A stretch of DNA of 64,000 nt, taken from the NCBI RefSeq assembly GCF_018139985.1, contig NZ_JAGSOU010000001.1:343501-407500 (forward strand), in the 5' to 3' direction. Below, piece after piece: positions 29,399 through 38,115 of the stretch (its first letter is position 1; the number at the start of each line of letters is the position of its first letter). The DNA is from Actibacterium sp. MT2.3-13A. GTDB lineage: Bacteria; Pseudomonadota; Alphaproteobacteria; Rhodobacterales; Rhodobacteraceae. The notes below the pieces were generated by a model that was not told the origin of the DNA, ran no database searches, and worked only from the letters and a program-made list of their open reading frames with translations. The position numbers and the translations under genes are program-made.

Positions 29399-29931
29399 TT
29401 CATTGCATGGCGCAGGCGGTCGAGCGCCAACCTGATGCGCGACTTGATGGTGCCCAGCGGCAGGCCGGTTTCGGCGGCGATCTCGCTGTGGCTGAGTTCT
29501 CCGAAATAGGCTTTCTCGATCAGGTGGCGCTGTTTCTCGGGCAGGGCGGACAGGGCCGCGGCGAGTTGCGCGCTCTCCTGTTGCAGGCCCAACGCCTCGG
29601 CCGGGTTCAGCTCCGGCTCGGGGCCCCAGGGCAGATCCTCGGGCTCGGGGCGGCGTTCCTTTCTCAGCAGGTCGATCCGGCGGTTGCGCGCGATGGTGAA
29701 GACCCAGGTCGCCACGCTTGCGCGGGTGGGATCGAAGAGATGCGCCTTGTGCCACAGCGTCGCCATCACGTCCTGCGCGCATTCCTCGGCCGTGTCGGGG
29801 CGGGCGCCGGATTTTATGAGAAAGGCCTTCACCCGCGGCGCGAAATGGGTGAACAGGGCGCGAAACGCCTCCTGATCGCGGTGGTCGCGGATTCTCCCGA
29901 CCAGCTCAATCCAATCCCTGTCAGCCGACAT
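29395..29931 (-). CDS. rpoE: ECF sigma factor RpoE (singlet-oxygen response type)
   Basis: 178 residues from MSADRDWIELV. Region 2 reads RVKAFLIKSG...ECAQDVMATLWHKAHLF and ATWVFTIARNRRID; region 4 reads LPLGTIKSRIRLALDRLRHAM. This pattern matches R. sphaeroides RpoE closely. With ChrR it forms the response to singlet oxygen. The frame also contains an ATG at 30048 that would add 39 residues; it sits almost at the predicted transcription start, so a leaderless long form is formally possible, but homologues start near MSAD. A promoter of the same type as its own targets lies upstream, implying autoregulation. Confidence 0.95.
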   Translation of the reverse strand: MSADRDWIELVGRIRDHRDQEAFRALFTHFAPRVKAFLIKSGARPDTAEECAQDVMATLWHKAHLFDPTRASVATWVFTIARNRRIDLLRKERRPEPEDLPWGPEPELNPAEALGLQQESAQLAAALSALPEKQRHLIEKAYFGELSHSEIAAETGLPLGTIKSRIRLALDRLRHAMK

Positions 29932-30053
29932 CGCGTAGGTTTCCGTCCCCTTGCCGCCGCGCCGGGCCCGTGCCCGGCGGGGAACAGCATAGGGGCGCGC
30001 GGGCGGGGGCGCATCCAAAATCTCGGCGAGGCCAGTGTCGGTCAACATGACAA

Positions 30054-30082
30054 GCTTACGCGCGCCGGGTGCGATCGGATCA
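30054..30082 (-). promoter_or_regulatory. Predicted sigma-E promoter of rpoE-chrR
   Basis: On the minus strand: TGATCC, 18 bases, TAAGC. This matches the R. sphaeroides sigma-E pattern as I remember it (TGATCC then TAAGA-like). The start site would be near 30047, about 115 bases before the rpoE ATG. Confidence 0.75.
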
Positions 30083-30094
30083 AAGCTTTTTCTC

Positions 30095-30123
30095 TGATCC
30101 GCGCGCCCGGCCCGGCCGTAACA
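30095..30123 (+). promoter_or_regulatory. Predicted sigma-E promoter of the flavin oxidoreductase operon
   Basis: TGATCC, 18 bases, TAACA, ending 35 bases before ATG 30159. It mirrors the minus-strand promoter; the two -35 elements form an inverted pair 12 bases apart. Confidence 0.72.
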
Positions 30124-30158
30124 CGGGGCAACGCGAACCACCCAGCAGGAGCCCGCCC

Positions 30159-31454
30159 ATGCCCTTCGACCACCCCACCCCCGCGCCCCGGCGCGTCGCC
30201 GTGATCGGCGGCGGCATCTCCGGCATGGCCGCCGCGCGGCTGCTGGGCCGACGGCACCGCGTCGTGCTGTTCGAGGCGGCGCCGCGGCTGGGCGGGCACG
30301 CGCGCACGGTGCTGGCGGGCAAGCGCGGCGACCGGGCCGTCGATACCGGCTTCATCGTGTTCAACCGTGCCAACTACCCGCATCTGAGCGCGCTGTTCGA
30401 CGAGCTGGAGGTGCCGGTGGTCGAAAGCGACATGAGCTTCGGTGCGTCGCTCGATGGTGGGCGGTTCGAATACGGGCTGCGCAACCTGCGCGCTGTCTTC
30501 GCGCAGAAGCGCAACCTCGCCAATCCGCGATTCATGGGGATGCTGCGCGACGTGCTGCGTTTCAACGCGCGCGCGCTGGAGACCGCGCGCGACCCGGAAC
30601 TGACCATCGCCGGGCTGCTGGAGCGGCTGGGCACCGGCGCGTGGTTCCGCGACCGCTACATCCTGCCGCTGTCGGGGGCGATCTGGTCCACGCCCTGCGC
30701 GCGGATCATGGATTTCCCCGCCCGCGCGCTTGTGCAGTTCTTCGACAACCACGCGCTGCTCAGCCATACCGGTCAGCACCAGTGGTATACGGTGAAGGGC
30801 GGCTCGGTCGAATATGTGCGCAGGCTGCAGACGGCCCTGACCGCGCAGGGGGTGGAGCTGCGCCTCGGCGCGGCGGTGGACGCGGTGCGCCGCCCCGCCG
30901 CCGGCGTTGAGGTCAAGGCCGCGGGCGGCGCGTGGGAGGCATTCGACGAGGTGGTCTTCGCCACCCATTCCGACGACACGCTGGCGCTGCTGGCCGACGC
31001 CTCGCCGCAGGAGCGCGCGGCGCTTTCGGCCATACGCTACCAGCCGAACGAGGCCGTGCTGCATGCCGATAGCTCGCTGATGCCCCGCCGCCGCGCCGCC
31101 TGGGCAAGCTGGGTCTATACCGAGGAGCGCGGCAAGGGCTCCGACCGGATCGACCTGACCTACTGGATGAACTCGCTCCAGCCGATCCCGCGGGACGATC
31201 CGATGTTCGTGACCCTCAACAGCGCGCGGCCGATCCGGGAGCAGCTGATCTATGACAGCGTCACCTTCCGCCACCCGGTCTACGACCGCGCCGCCCTGGC
31301 CGCGCAGCAGAAGATCCGGGCGATGAACGGGGTGCGGGGCACCTGGTTCTGCGGCGCCTGGATGCGAAACGGTTTTCACGAGGACGGGTTTGCAAGCGCG
31401 GTGGAGGTGGCCGAGGCGATGACGCGCCTGCAGGACCGGGCGGCGGCGGCATGA
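30159..31454 (+). CDS. FAD-dependent oxidoreductase (amine-oxidase/desaturase-like, COG2907 type)
   Basis: 431 residues. The FAD-binding Rossmann start is VAVIGGGISGMAAARLLGRR (about 14-33) followed by LGGHARTV. TWFCGAWMRNGFHEDG near the C-terminus is typical of this flavin amine-oxidase-like group, which includes lipid-modifying oxidoreductases. The start MPFDHP has AGGAG at the right spacing. It opens a four-gene operon with four-base overlaps, under a predicted sigma-E promoter. In R. sphaeroides a related gene belongs to the sigma-E regulon together with a cyclopropane-synthase-like methyltransferase; that methyltransferase is not seen here. A role in membrane lipid change during singlet oxygen stress is inference. 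Confidence 0.85.
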   Translation: MPFDHPTPAPRRVAVIGGGISGMAAARLLGRRHRVVLFEAAPRLGGHARTVLAGKRGDRAVDTGFIVFNRANYPHLSALFDELEVPVVESDMSFGASLDGGRFEYGLRNLRAVFAQKRNLANPRFMGMLRDVLRFNARALETARDPELTIAGLLERLGTGAWFRDRYILPLSGAIWSTPCARIMDFPARALVQFFDNHALLSHTGQHQWYTVKGGSVEYVRRLQTALTAQGVELRLGAAVDAVRRPAAGVEVKAAGGAWEAFDEVVFATHSDDTLALLADASPQERAALSAIRYQPNEAVLHADSSLMPRRRAAWASWVYTEERGKGSDRIDLTYWMNSLQPIPRDDPMFVTLNSARPIREQLIYDSVTFRHPVYDRAALAAQQKIRAMNGVRGTWFCGAWMRNGFHEDGFASAVEVAEAMTRLQDRAAAA

Positions 31455-32215
31455 GCGGCGCAGTCGAGCATATTCGCGGTGTCACCTTTCACGGGCGGCG
31501 CGGCGCGGTGCGCCATGCCTTCCGCTACGGCGTGGATTACGTTCTGCTCGATGCCGAGGAGGCGGCCCCGCGTGCCCCGCGCCTGTTCTCGCGCAACGGA
31601 CGCAACCTGTTTGCCGTGTTCGACCGCGACCACGGCGGCCCGCGCGGTGCGGGGCGCGGCGCGGCCTGGGTGCGTGCGCTGCTGGCCGAGCACGGGCTTG
31701 ACAAGGCCGACGGGCCGGTGCGCCTGTTGACCCAGCCGCGGGTGCTGGGGATGGAATTCAACCCGGTCAGCTTCTGGCTGTGCTTCGCTGCGGACGGCAG
31801 CCTGCGCGCGGTGATCGCCGAGGTGAACAACACCTTCGGCGACCGGCACAATTACCTCTGCGCCCATCCCGACCAGCGCCCGATCACACCCTGCGACCGG
31901 CTGGCCGCGCGCAAGGTGTTCCATGTCTCGCCCTTCCAGCCGATCGCGGGCGGCTACAGTTTCCGCTTCGACATCGGGGCGGAAAAGCTTGGCATCTGGA
32001 TCGATTTTTCCGACGGCGCGGAGGGGCTTTGCGCCACGCTGACCGGCCCTCGGAAACCGTTGACCAACCGCGGCATCCTCGGGGCTTGCCTGCGCCGCCC
32101 CCTCGGCGCGGTCCGGGTGCTGGGGCTGATCCACTGGCAGGCGTTCCGGCTGGCCCTGAAGGGCGCGCGTTACCGCGCCCATACGCCGCCGCCCGCGGAA
32201 GAGGTGACCCGATGA
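31451..32215 (+). CDS. DUF1365 protein
   Basis: 254 residues. Family features: VEHIRGVTFHGRRGAVRHAFRYGVDYVL at the start, RLLTQPRVLGMEFNPVSFWLCF in the middle, and KVFHVSPFQPIAGGYSFRF. DUF1365 genes travel with flavin oxidoreductases of the neighbouring type and with cyclopropane fatty acid synthase homologues, which implies lipid metabolism; no reaction is established to my knowledge. The start overlaps the oxidoreductase stop by four bases (ATGA). Confidence 0.88.
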   Translation: MSGAVEHIRGVTFHGRRGAVRHAFRYGVDYVLLDAEEAAPRAPRLFSRNGRNLFAVFDRDHGGPRGAGRGAAWVRALLAEHGLDKADGPVRLLTQPRVLGMEFNPVSFWLCFAADGSLRAVIAEVNNTFGDRHNYLCAHPDQRPITPCDRLAARKVFHVSPFQPIAGGYSFRFDIGAEKLGIWIDFSDGAEGLCATLTGPRKPLTNRGILGACLRRPLGAVRVLGLIHWQAFRLALKGARYRAHTPPPAEEVTR

Positions 32216-32775
32216 CCAATGCTCTGATCTTCCTGGCCGGGATGGCCGCGGTCCTGCTGGCCCTGATCCTGCGCCAGCGGCTGTGGGGCTTCGCCGCCCA
32301 GCGGCCCGAGGATTACGCCGCCACCGCCCCGCGTTTCGACCTGCGCGAGCATCTTTCGGGCCCGCTCCTGTGCGAGGGGGTGATCTACGGCCCCACGGGT
32401 CGTGTCACGTCGCGCTTCGTGGCGGATATGGAGGCCAGCTGGCAGGGCAATGTGGGCACCATGACCGAAGTGTTGCGCTATGACAGCGGCGCCATCCAGT
32501 CGCGCCGCTGGGTGCTGACGCTGGGCAACGACGGCGCCATCCGGGCCGAGGCGCCCGATGTTCTGGGCGCCGGGAGGGGCCGGCAGGCGGGCGCGGCGGT
32601 GCGGCTGCGCTACCGCCTCCGCCTGCCCGAGGATGCCGGCGGTCATGTGCTGGATGCGGTGGACTGGATGTATCTGACCGAGACCGGCGTGATCATCAAC
32701 CGCAGCCAGTTCCGCAAATACGGGATCAAGGTGGCCGAGCTGGTCGCCACAATGCGCCGCAAGGAGGCCGCGTGA
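32212..32775 (+). CDS. DUF3833 family protein
   Basis: 187 residues. An N-terminal hydrophobic segment (about 4-22, ALIFLAGMAAVLLALIL) acts as signal anchor. The rest shows the DUF3833 pattern: FDLREHLSGPLLCEGVIYGPTGRV, then LTLGNDG, and VDWMYLTETGVIINRSQFRKYGIKVAEL. The family is unknown in function but occurs with DUF1365 and SDR genes of the same cluster. It overlaps both neighbours by four bases, so all are translated in tandem. It looks lipocalin-like in its beta-rich pattern, which would fit lipid handling, but I cannot confirm that. Confidence 0.82.
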   Translation: MTNALIFLAGMAAVLLALILRQRLWGFAAQRPEDYAATAPRFDLREHLSGPLLCEGVIYGPTGRVTSRFVADMEASWQGNVGTMTEVLRYDSGAIQSRRWVLTLGNDGAIRAEAPDVLGAGRGRQAGAAVRLRYRLRLPEDAGGHVLDAVDWMYLTETGVIINRSQFRKYGIKVAELVATMRRKEAA

Positions 32776-33503
32776 GGGACTGGGCGGGGAAACGCTACTG
32801 GCTGGTCGGCGCCTCCGAGGGGCTGGGCCGGGCGCTGGCCGCAAAGATGAGCCGTGCCGGCGTCGATCTGGTGCTGAGCGCGCGGGGTGCCGAGAGGCTC
32901 AGGGCGCTGGCCGATGCCCTGCCGGGCCGGGCGGCGGTGGTGCCGGTGGATGTCTCCGACAGCACCTCGGTGCGTGCCGCGCGCGAAGCGGCGGGCCAGA
33001 TCGACGGGGTGGTGATCCTGGCGGGCCTCTACTGGCCGATGGCGGCGCGGGACTGGCGCGCCGACCAGGTGGAGGCGATGTGCGACGTGAATTTCACCGG
33101 CACCGCGCGGGTGCTGGGCGCGGTGGTGCCCGGCTTCGCCGCGCGCGACGCCGGCCATGTCGTGATCGTGGGCAGCCTGTCGGGCTTTCGCGGATTGCCC
33201 GGTGCCACCGGCTACGCCGCCTCCAAGGCGGGCGTGATGGCCATGGCCGAGGGGCTTCATGCCGATCTGCGGGAGACCGGCGTCGAGGTGCAACTGGTCA
33301 ATCCCGGCTTCGTCCGCACCCGGCTGACCGACAAGAACGATTTCGCCATGCCCTTTCTCATGGAGCCTGACGCGGCGGCGCAGGTGATCTTCGAGCACAT
33401 GGGCGCGGGCGGTTTCGCCCGCAGCTTCCCCGCGCCCTTCGCCTGGGCGTTCCGGCTGGGACGGTTCCTGCCGGACTGGCTCTATTACCGGATCTTCGCC
33501 TAA
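32772..33503 (+). CDS. Short-chain dehydrogenase/reductase (GTG start)
   Basis: 243 residues, classical SDR. The nucleotide site is VGASEGLGRALAAKM (about 10-24). The catalytic set is Ser in VGSLSGFRG with Tyr and Lys in GYAASKAG. The start codon is GTG inside GTGA, overlapping the DUF3833 stop, with GGAGG just upstream. It closes the sigma-E-linked operon. Its substrate is probably a lipid-related keto or hydroxy compound given its partners, but this is inference. Confidence 0.9.
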   Translation: MRDWAGKRYWLVGASEGLGRALAAKMSRAGVDLVLSARGAERLRALADALPGRAAVVPVDVSDSTSVRAAREAAGQIDGVVILAGLYWPMAARDWRADQVEAMCDVNFTGTARVLGAVVPGFAARDAGHVVIVGSLSGFRGLPGATGYAASKAGVMAMAEGLHADLRETGVEVQLVNPGFVRTRLTDKNDFAMPFLMEPDAAAQVIFEHMGAGGFARSFPAPFAWAFRLGRFLPDWLYYRIFA

Positions 33504-33564
33504 GCCTCTTGTCTCCGCCCGCCGAAAGGGGGACAACGGACGGAGTTAGGACGGGAGGCCAACC

Positions 33565-33882
33565 ATGCTTGAGATCAGCCCCAGGAAAGTCGTGCACATC
33601 ATCTTTCAGGCCCGCGAGCAAAGCGTGGGCGAGGCCGAGCTGCGTGCCTTCATCGCCGGGCTGAACGAGGATGAGAAGGCCAGCCTCGTCGCCCTGACCT
33701 GGATCGGGCGCGAAACCTACGATCCCGAGGACTGGGAAGAGGCGCTGGCCACCGCCCGCGCCGAGGCCATCACCCCAACCGAGGATTACCTGCTGGGGAT
33801 GCCGCTGTTCAGCGACTACCTCGAGGACGGGATGGAAAAGCTGGGGATCTCCCCCACCGACGAGGAAGAGGAGTTCCTCTGA
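33565..33882 (+). CDS. DUF3775 protein
   Basis: 105 residues, acidic, soluble. It has the DUF3775 pattern: an N-terminal ISPRKVVHIIFQAREQ, then LNEDEKASLVALTWIGRETYDPEDWEEAL and a C-terminal TPTEDYLLGMPLFSDYLEDGMEKLG. The family is common in Alphaproteobacteria and has no known role. The start MLEISP follows GGGAGG-type sequence. It lies 61 bases after the SDR gene, so may or may not belong to that transcript, and is convergent with the saccharopine gene. Confidence 0.85.
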   Translation: MLEISPRKVVHIIFQAREQSVGEAELRAFIAGLNEDEKASLVALTWIGRETYDPEDWEEALATARAEAITPTEDYLLGMPLFSDYLEDGMEKLGISPTDEEEEFL

Positions 33883-33885
33883 GCC

Positions 33886-35034
33886 TCAGGCCAGGTGGTC
33901 CACCACCTGCAGGTGCTGGGCCAGCCTGTCCACTGTCTCCATCCAGCGGGCGACCAGTTTCGGGTCGCTGGGCGCGGCGCTGACGCCGGGGCGGATCTCG
34001 CGGTTCAGCACCGCCTCGACGGCCAGCGACACCGGCACCGAGACCAGCCGCGCCATCGCCGTGCCGCGCGCATCGCCCCAGGCGTCCATGACATAGGTCT
34101 TGTGATAGACTGGCTGGCCCGCGCGGCTGACCTTCAGCGCGACGCAGAGGACCACGCGGTCGGGTTCGCCCTCGTCATAGGCATTCTCGGCCCAGAACTG
34201 GTCCGACATCTCCTTCAGCCGCGCCTCGCCGGCCGCGCCCTCCAGCGTCTCGATCTCGTCGAACACGTTCGCCCATGCCTCGGCCCAGCCGTTGAGGCGC
34301 AACGTTCCGCGTACGAATTCGCGCACGCGCCAGCCCGGCGCGAACCCGTATTCCGCCATGAAGGGGAGCGAGTCGCGGTTCGGATAGACCTCGAAGCTCT
34401 CGGGCTGGGGCAGCGGCGCGATATAGCTCCGCAGCGCGTCCCAAGGCCGGGCGACCTCCAGTTCGGTGAAGCCGCGGATCGACCGCGAGGGGGAGCGCAG
34501 CGCCTTGAGCACGCCCAGCGGCGACCAGCTGAACTTGTAGCGGAAGGCGTTGGGGATCTTCGGCACCCCGCCGCAGTATGAGATGAATTCGAACTCGTTG
34601 TCTGGATGATGCGCGCCCGAGTCGCGGTAATCGGCCATCAGCCAATGCGCCATCACATGGTCGATCCCGGGATCGAGCCCGACCTCGTTGACCAGCGCCA
34701 CGCCGGCCCCGCGCGCCGCGCTGTCGAGTGCCCGCATCTCCGGCGCGATGTAGCTCGACGAGACGAAATGCGCGCCCTTCGCGATGGCGAGTTTCGCCAG
34801 CGGAACGTGCCAGTCCGCGGGCAGCATGGAGACGATGACGTCACCCTTTTGCAGATCGGCCTCCAGAGCGTCGATGTCAAAGGCGCGGATGCGGTCGGTC
34901 AGGTCGCCCACGGCCTGCTGCGCCTTCTCCGCCGTCCGGTTCCAGACCGTTACCTCATGGCCCGCCTCGATCAGCCGCCGCAGGCCGGGAATGGCCGAAA
35001 GGCCGGTGCCGCACCAGTGAATCGTCATCCTCAT
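33886..35034 (-). CDS. Saccharopine dehydrogenase family protein (LYS9-like, glutamate-forming side)
   Basis: 382 residues with an N-terminal Rossmann domain ([23 protein letters not shown]) and a saccharopine dehydrogenase C-terminal domain; [17 protein letters not shown] and SYCGGVPKI are conserved in the family. The LYS9 branch interconverts saccharopine with aminoadipate semialdehyde and glutamate. It overlaps by four bases with the LYS1-like gene upstream, so the two together could run the full lysine-saccharopine-aminoadipate semialdehyde route. In bacteria this route usually serves lysine breakdown or osmotic response. The exact direction is not given by sequence. Confidence 0.85.
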   Translation of the reverse strand: MRMTIHWCGTGLSAIPGLRRLIEAGHEVTVWNRTAEKAQQAVGDLTDRIRAFDIDALEADLQKGDVIVSMLPADWHVPLAKLAIAKGAHFVSSSYIAPEMRALDSAARGAGVALVNEVGLDPGIDHVMAHWLMADYRDSGAHHPDNEFEFISYCGGVPKIPNAFRYKFSWSPLGVLKALRSPSRSIRGFTELEVARPWDALRSYIAPLPQPESFEVYPNRDSLPFMAEYGFAPGWRVREFVRGTLRLNGWAEAWANVFDEIETLEGAAGEARLKEMSDQFWAENAYDEGEPDRVVLCVALKVSRAGQPVYHKTYVMDAWGDARGTAMARLVSVPVSLAVEAVLNREIRPGVSAAPSDPKLVARWMETVDRLAQHLQVVDHLA

Positions 35035-36092
35035 CCTCCCTCTGTGTTCCGAATATGCCGGTCGAATTCCGCCTTGGCGCGGCCCCAGACGCCGTGGTTC
35101 AGCGCGTCCAGCGTCATCAGCGCGGGCAGCAGTTGCGCGGCGTAGTCCCGAGAGCTTTCCACCGGCAGCAGCGACGGCAGGTTGTCGATCGCCATAACGT
35201 CGAGCGGCGGGTCGTCATGCGCGCGGACCACAGGCGCCTCCCAGCTGGTGGCGCGGTCATAGACCGGGACCGGGTTGTAGTCGCTGTCGGGGTCGCAGGC
35301 GATGTCGCCGATCGCGGTCAGCCGGCGCCTGGCCACCCGCGCCGCGCGCGGCACGAAGACTGGCGTGCCGGGCCGCGCGAGGATGCAGTTGAAGAACAGG
35401 TCGTGGTCGAGGATCTCTGGGAAGGGGCCGCCATGGGCGGTCTCGGCCATGTCCCATTTGGTCACCTCGATCCCCAACGCCGCGCAGAGGTCGGCCGCGC
35501 CGGTGCCGACCCGCCCCAGCGCGCCGATCACGATGGCATCGGGCCGTCGGCCGATGGGGGCCAGTTCGCCCGCCAGATCCTCCAGCAGATCCTCCTTGCC
35601 CGCGTAGACGCCCACCGGGCCGCAGGTCTCGCCGCGGCCTTGGGCCGCCCAGGCCTTCAGCGTGACAGCAGCCCCCGCGTAGCCCGCCCAATAGCCGAAG
35701 GCCGCCACGCGGCGCCCGGCCTCGTCCACCAGATATTCGAGGTCGTAGATTGCGCCGCCGCCGGCCTTGAACCGCTGCAACAGCGCCTTGCCCGAATGCT
35801 GCCCCTTGAAGGCATGGCCGAACATGATGTGGCGGTGACTGAGCGGCGTGCCGTCGGCCGGCAGTTCCTTCAGCCCGAAGATGATCGCGTCACCGGGCGC
35901 CTCGGGCCAGGAATTCTCGGCCACGATCTCGCAGCCCGCCTCGGCGTAGCCGCCGATCGGGATCGCGCGCGCCGCGCTGTCCTCGACGCTGACCCGGATG
36001 CCCTTGCCGATCAGCGCCTTCGCGCCTTCGGGGGTCAGCCCCACGCGTTCCTCGTGCGGGCGCTGCTCTGCCCGGACCCAGAGATGTGTCAT
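35031..36092 (-). CDS. Saccharopine dehydrogenase (NAD+, L-lysine-forming; LYS1-like)
   Basis: 353 residues, related to alanine dehydrogenase/transhydrogenase fold. The N-terminus [23 protein letters not shown] is the LYS1 signature with the catalytic Lys/His region around [18 protein letters not shown]. It joins lysine and 2-oxoglutarate to saccharopine, or the reverse, using NAD(H). First gene of a two-gene unit with the LYS9-like gene (ATGA overlap). Since dapB is in the window, lysine is made by the DAP route, so this pair more likely degrades lysine. Confidence 0.88.
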   Translation of the reverse strand: MTHLWVRAEQRPHEERVGLTPEGAKALIGKGIRVSVEDSAARAIPIGGYAEAGCEIVAENSWPEAPGDAIIFGLKELPADGTPLSHRHIMFGHAFKGQHSGKALLQRFKAGGGAIYDLEYLVDEAGRRVAAFGYWAGYAGAAVTLKAWAAQGRGETCGPVGVYAGKEDLLEDLAGELAPIGRRPDAIVIGALGRVGTGAADLCAALGIEVTKWDMAETAHGGPFPEILDHDLFFNCILARPGTPVFVPRAARVARRRLTAIGDIACDPDSDYNPVPVYDRATSWEAPVVRAHDDPPLDVMAIDNLPSLLPVESSRDYAAQLLPALMTLDALNHGVWGRAKAEFDRHIRNTEGG

Positions 36093-36159
36093 GCGTGTCT
36101 CCTGCAGCCTGCCCCAGTCCTAGGCCATTCACCGCCCGCTTGCCAATGCGGACAGGGGA

Positions 36160-36188
36160 TTGAGCCGCGTCGCGCCGGGCGCTATCGC
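36160..36188 (+). promoter_or_regulatory. Possible promoter for the carbamoylase-type hydrolase
   Basis: TTGAGC, 17 bases, TATCGC, ending 27 bases before ATG 36216. Good spacing and a fair match to the vegetative consensus. Confidence 0.4.
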
Positions 36189-36215
36189 TTGGGAAACAAC
36201 AGGAAAGGCCGCGCC

Positions 36216-37409
36216 ATGACCCCAGATCCCGACCGTTTTCTCGCCGATCTGCACGCGCTGCGCCGCTTTGGCGCGCAGGGAAGGGGCGTGGTGCGCCCCG
36301 CCTATTCCGAGCCCGACATCGCGGCGCGGCGCTGGCTGGCAGACCGCATGGAAGAGGCCGGCCTGACCCCGCATGTGGACCCGGTGGGCAACCTCTTCGG
36401 CCTCGCCGAGGGGCCGAGCCTGCTGCTCGGCTCGCATTCCGACAGCCAGCCCGAGGGCGGATGGCTCGACGGCGCGCTGGGCGTGATCGCCGCGCTCGAG
36501 GTCGCGCGCGCCGCGCGCGCGGCGGGCGGTCCGGCGGTGTCGGTGGTGTCGTTCCAGGACGAGGAGGGACGGTTCGGCGTGACCACCGGCTCCAATGTCT
36601 GGGCCGGGGGGCTGCCGCTCGCCGAGGCGGACAAGCTGACCGATTCCGCGGGCACAAGTTTTGCCGAGGCGCGGGCGCGGATGGCCGGTATGGTGACCGG
36701 CGATTTCATCCCGCCCGAGCGTTTCACCGGCTTCATCGAGATGCATATCGAGCAGGGCCCGGTGCTGGACGACGCGGGTGAGGCCGTGGGCGTGGTCAGC
36801 AACATCGTCGGCATCCGCGACATGCGGGTTACCTTCGAAGGCCAGCACAACCACGCCGGCACCACGCCGATGGCGGTGCGGCGCGACGCCTTCCAGGGGC
36901 TCTGCGCCTTCTCTGAGCGGCTGAACGCCCGGCTGGCCGATGTGGTCACGCCGCAGACGGTCTGGACCATCGGCCATGTCAGCCTCTATCCCAACGCCTC
37001 GTCCATCGTGCCGGGGCGGGCGACCTTTTCGATGCAGTGGCGCGATGGCGAGGCCGCGAGGCTGGCGCGGATGGAAGAGATCATCCGCGACACCGCCCAG
37101 GCCGTGGCCGGGGAGCGCGGCCTGACGCTCAGCTACGGCCCGATGCTGGGGCTGGAGCCGGTGCAGATGGACGCGCGCCTGCAATCGGCGCTGACCGAGG
37201 CCGCAGAAGCGCTGGCGCCGGGGCGCTGGCGCCACATACAGTCGGGCGCGCTGCACGACGCCACCAACGTCTCCGCGCGCCTGCCCGCGGCGATGCTGTT
37301 CGTGCCTTCGATCAACGGCATCAGCCACAATTTCGACGAGGACACCGCCGAGGCCGATTTGGTGGCCGGGGTGAAGGTTCTGGCCGAGGCGGTGGCGCGG
37401 CTGGGCTGA
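36216..37409 (+). CDS. Zn-dependent hydrolase, N-carbamoyl-L-amino acid / allantoate amidohydrolase family (M20)
   Basis: 397 residues of the M20/HyuC group. Metal ligands are visible: His in [21 protein letters not shown] with the following Asp, Glu-Glu in FQDEEGRFG, His in EMHIEQGP, and the C-terminal His in [10 protein letters not shown]. The dimerisation/substrate segment has [14 protein letters not shown]. Members hydrolyse N-carbamoyl amino acids, ureidopropionate or allantoate. No hydantoinase or purine genes are adjacent, so the substrate is open. GGAAAGG precedes ATG 36216. It ends five bases from the convergent response regulator gene. Confidence 0.9.
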   Translation: MTPDPDRFLADLHALRRFGAQGRGVVRPAYSEPDIAARRWLADRMEEAGLTPHVDPVGNLFGLAEGPSLLLGSHSDSQPEGGWLDGALGVIAALEVARAARAAGGPAVSVVSFQDEEGRFGVTTGSNVWAGGLPLAEADKLTDSAGTSFAEARARMAGMVTGDFIPPERFTGFIEMHIEQGPVLDDAGEAVGVVSNIVGIRDMRVTFEGQHNHAGTTPMAVRRDAFQGLCAFSERLNARLADVVTPQTVWTIGHVSLYPNASSIVPGRATFSMQWRDGEAARLARMEEIIRDTAQAVAGERGLTLSYGPMLGLEPVQMDARLQSALTEAAEALAPGRWRHIQSGALHDATNVSARLPAAMLFVPSINGISHNFDEDTAEADLVAGVKVLAEAVARLG

Positions 37410-37413
37410 GCGG

Positions 37414-38115
37414 TCAGGACCAGCTCACGTCACCGAGAAAGATATATCCCGCGCCGTAGATCGTCTTGATCAGGCGCGGGTTCTTCGGATCCTCGTCCAG
37501 CTTGGTGCGCAGCCGCGAGATGCGCACATCCATCGCCCGGTCAAAGCTTTCGCCGGCGACGCCGCCGAGGCTCTCCTGCATCTGCTGGCGTGAGATCAGG
37601 CGCTTCGGGCTGTCGAGGAACAGCCGCAGCACCTCGCCCTCGGCATGCGAGAACGGCACCTCGCGCCCGTCGGGCGATTCCAGCACATAGCGGTCGAAAT
37701 GCGCGGCCCAGCCGTTGAACCGGGCGGTCAAGGCCGCATGCGGCGCCTCGCGCCCCTTGCGCAGGCGGGCGCGGACGCGGGCCACCACCTCGGCCGGGTC
37801 GAAGGGCTTGATGATGTAGTCGTCGGCGCCCAGTTCCAGCCCCGTCACCCGGTCCTGCACCTGCGCGCGCCCCGAGATGATGATGATCGCCGCCCCCGAT
37901 TCCAGCGCCAGCCGGTGCACCAGCGCCAGCCCGTCGCGGTCGGGCAGGCCGAGATCGACGAGGCAGACATCGGGCGCCATGCGCGACAGCGCGGCCTCGA
38001 ATTCGGTGGCGCGGGCGAAGGTGGCGGTGCGGAAGCCAGCCTCGCCCAGCGCCTCGGACAGCATTTGGCGGATCTGCGGCTCGTCGTCGAGGATGGCGAT
38101 CATGGGCGCACTCAT
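37414..38115 (-). CDS. OmpR-family response regulator
   Basis: 233 residues. Receiver domain (1-120) with the acidic pair DDE, phospho-acceptor Asp in VCLVDLGLPDRDG (about 53) and Lys in DDYIIKPFD; C-terminal winged-helix DNA-binding domain (about 140-230) ending IKTIYGAGYIF. Its start overlaps the hybrid kinase stop (ATGA), so kinase and regulator are a pair. Starts at 38115 and 38103 are both possible; the first is set by the overlap. It presumably controls the divergent acyl-CoA ligase/ABC operon across the 200-base gap that contains direct repeats. Confidence 0.93.
   Translation of the reverse strand: MSAPMIAILDDEPQIRQMLSEALGEAGFRTATFARATEFEAALSRMAPDVCLVDLGLPDRDGLALVHRLALESGAAIIIISGRAQVQDRVTGLELGADDYIIKPFDPAEVVARVRARLRKGREAPHAALTARFNGWAAHFDRYVLESPDGREVPFSHAEGEVLRLFLDSPKRLISRQQMQESLGGVAGESFDRAMDVRISRLRTKLDEDPKNPRLIKTIYGAGYIFLGDVSWS

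Noticed and set aside
30069..30158. 30-codon N-terminal extension of the flavin oxidoreductase
   Set aside because: It would start upstream of the predicted sigma-E promoter -10, and AGGAG supports ATG 30159.
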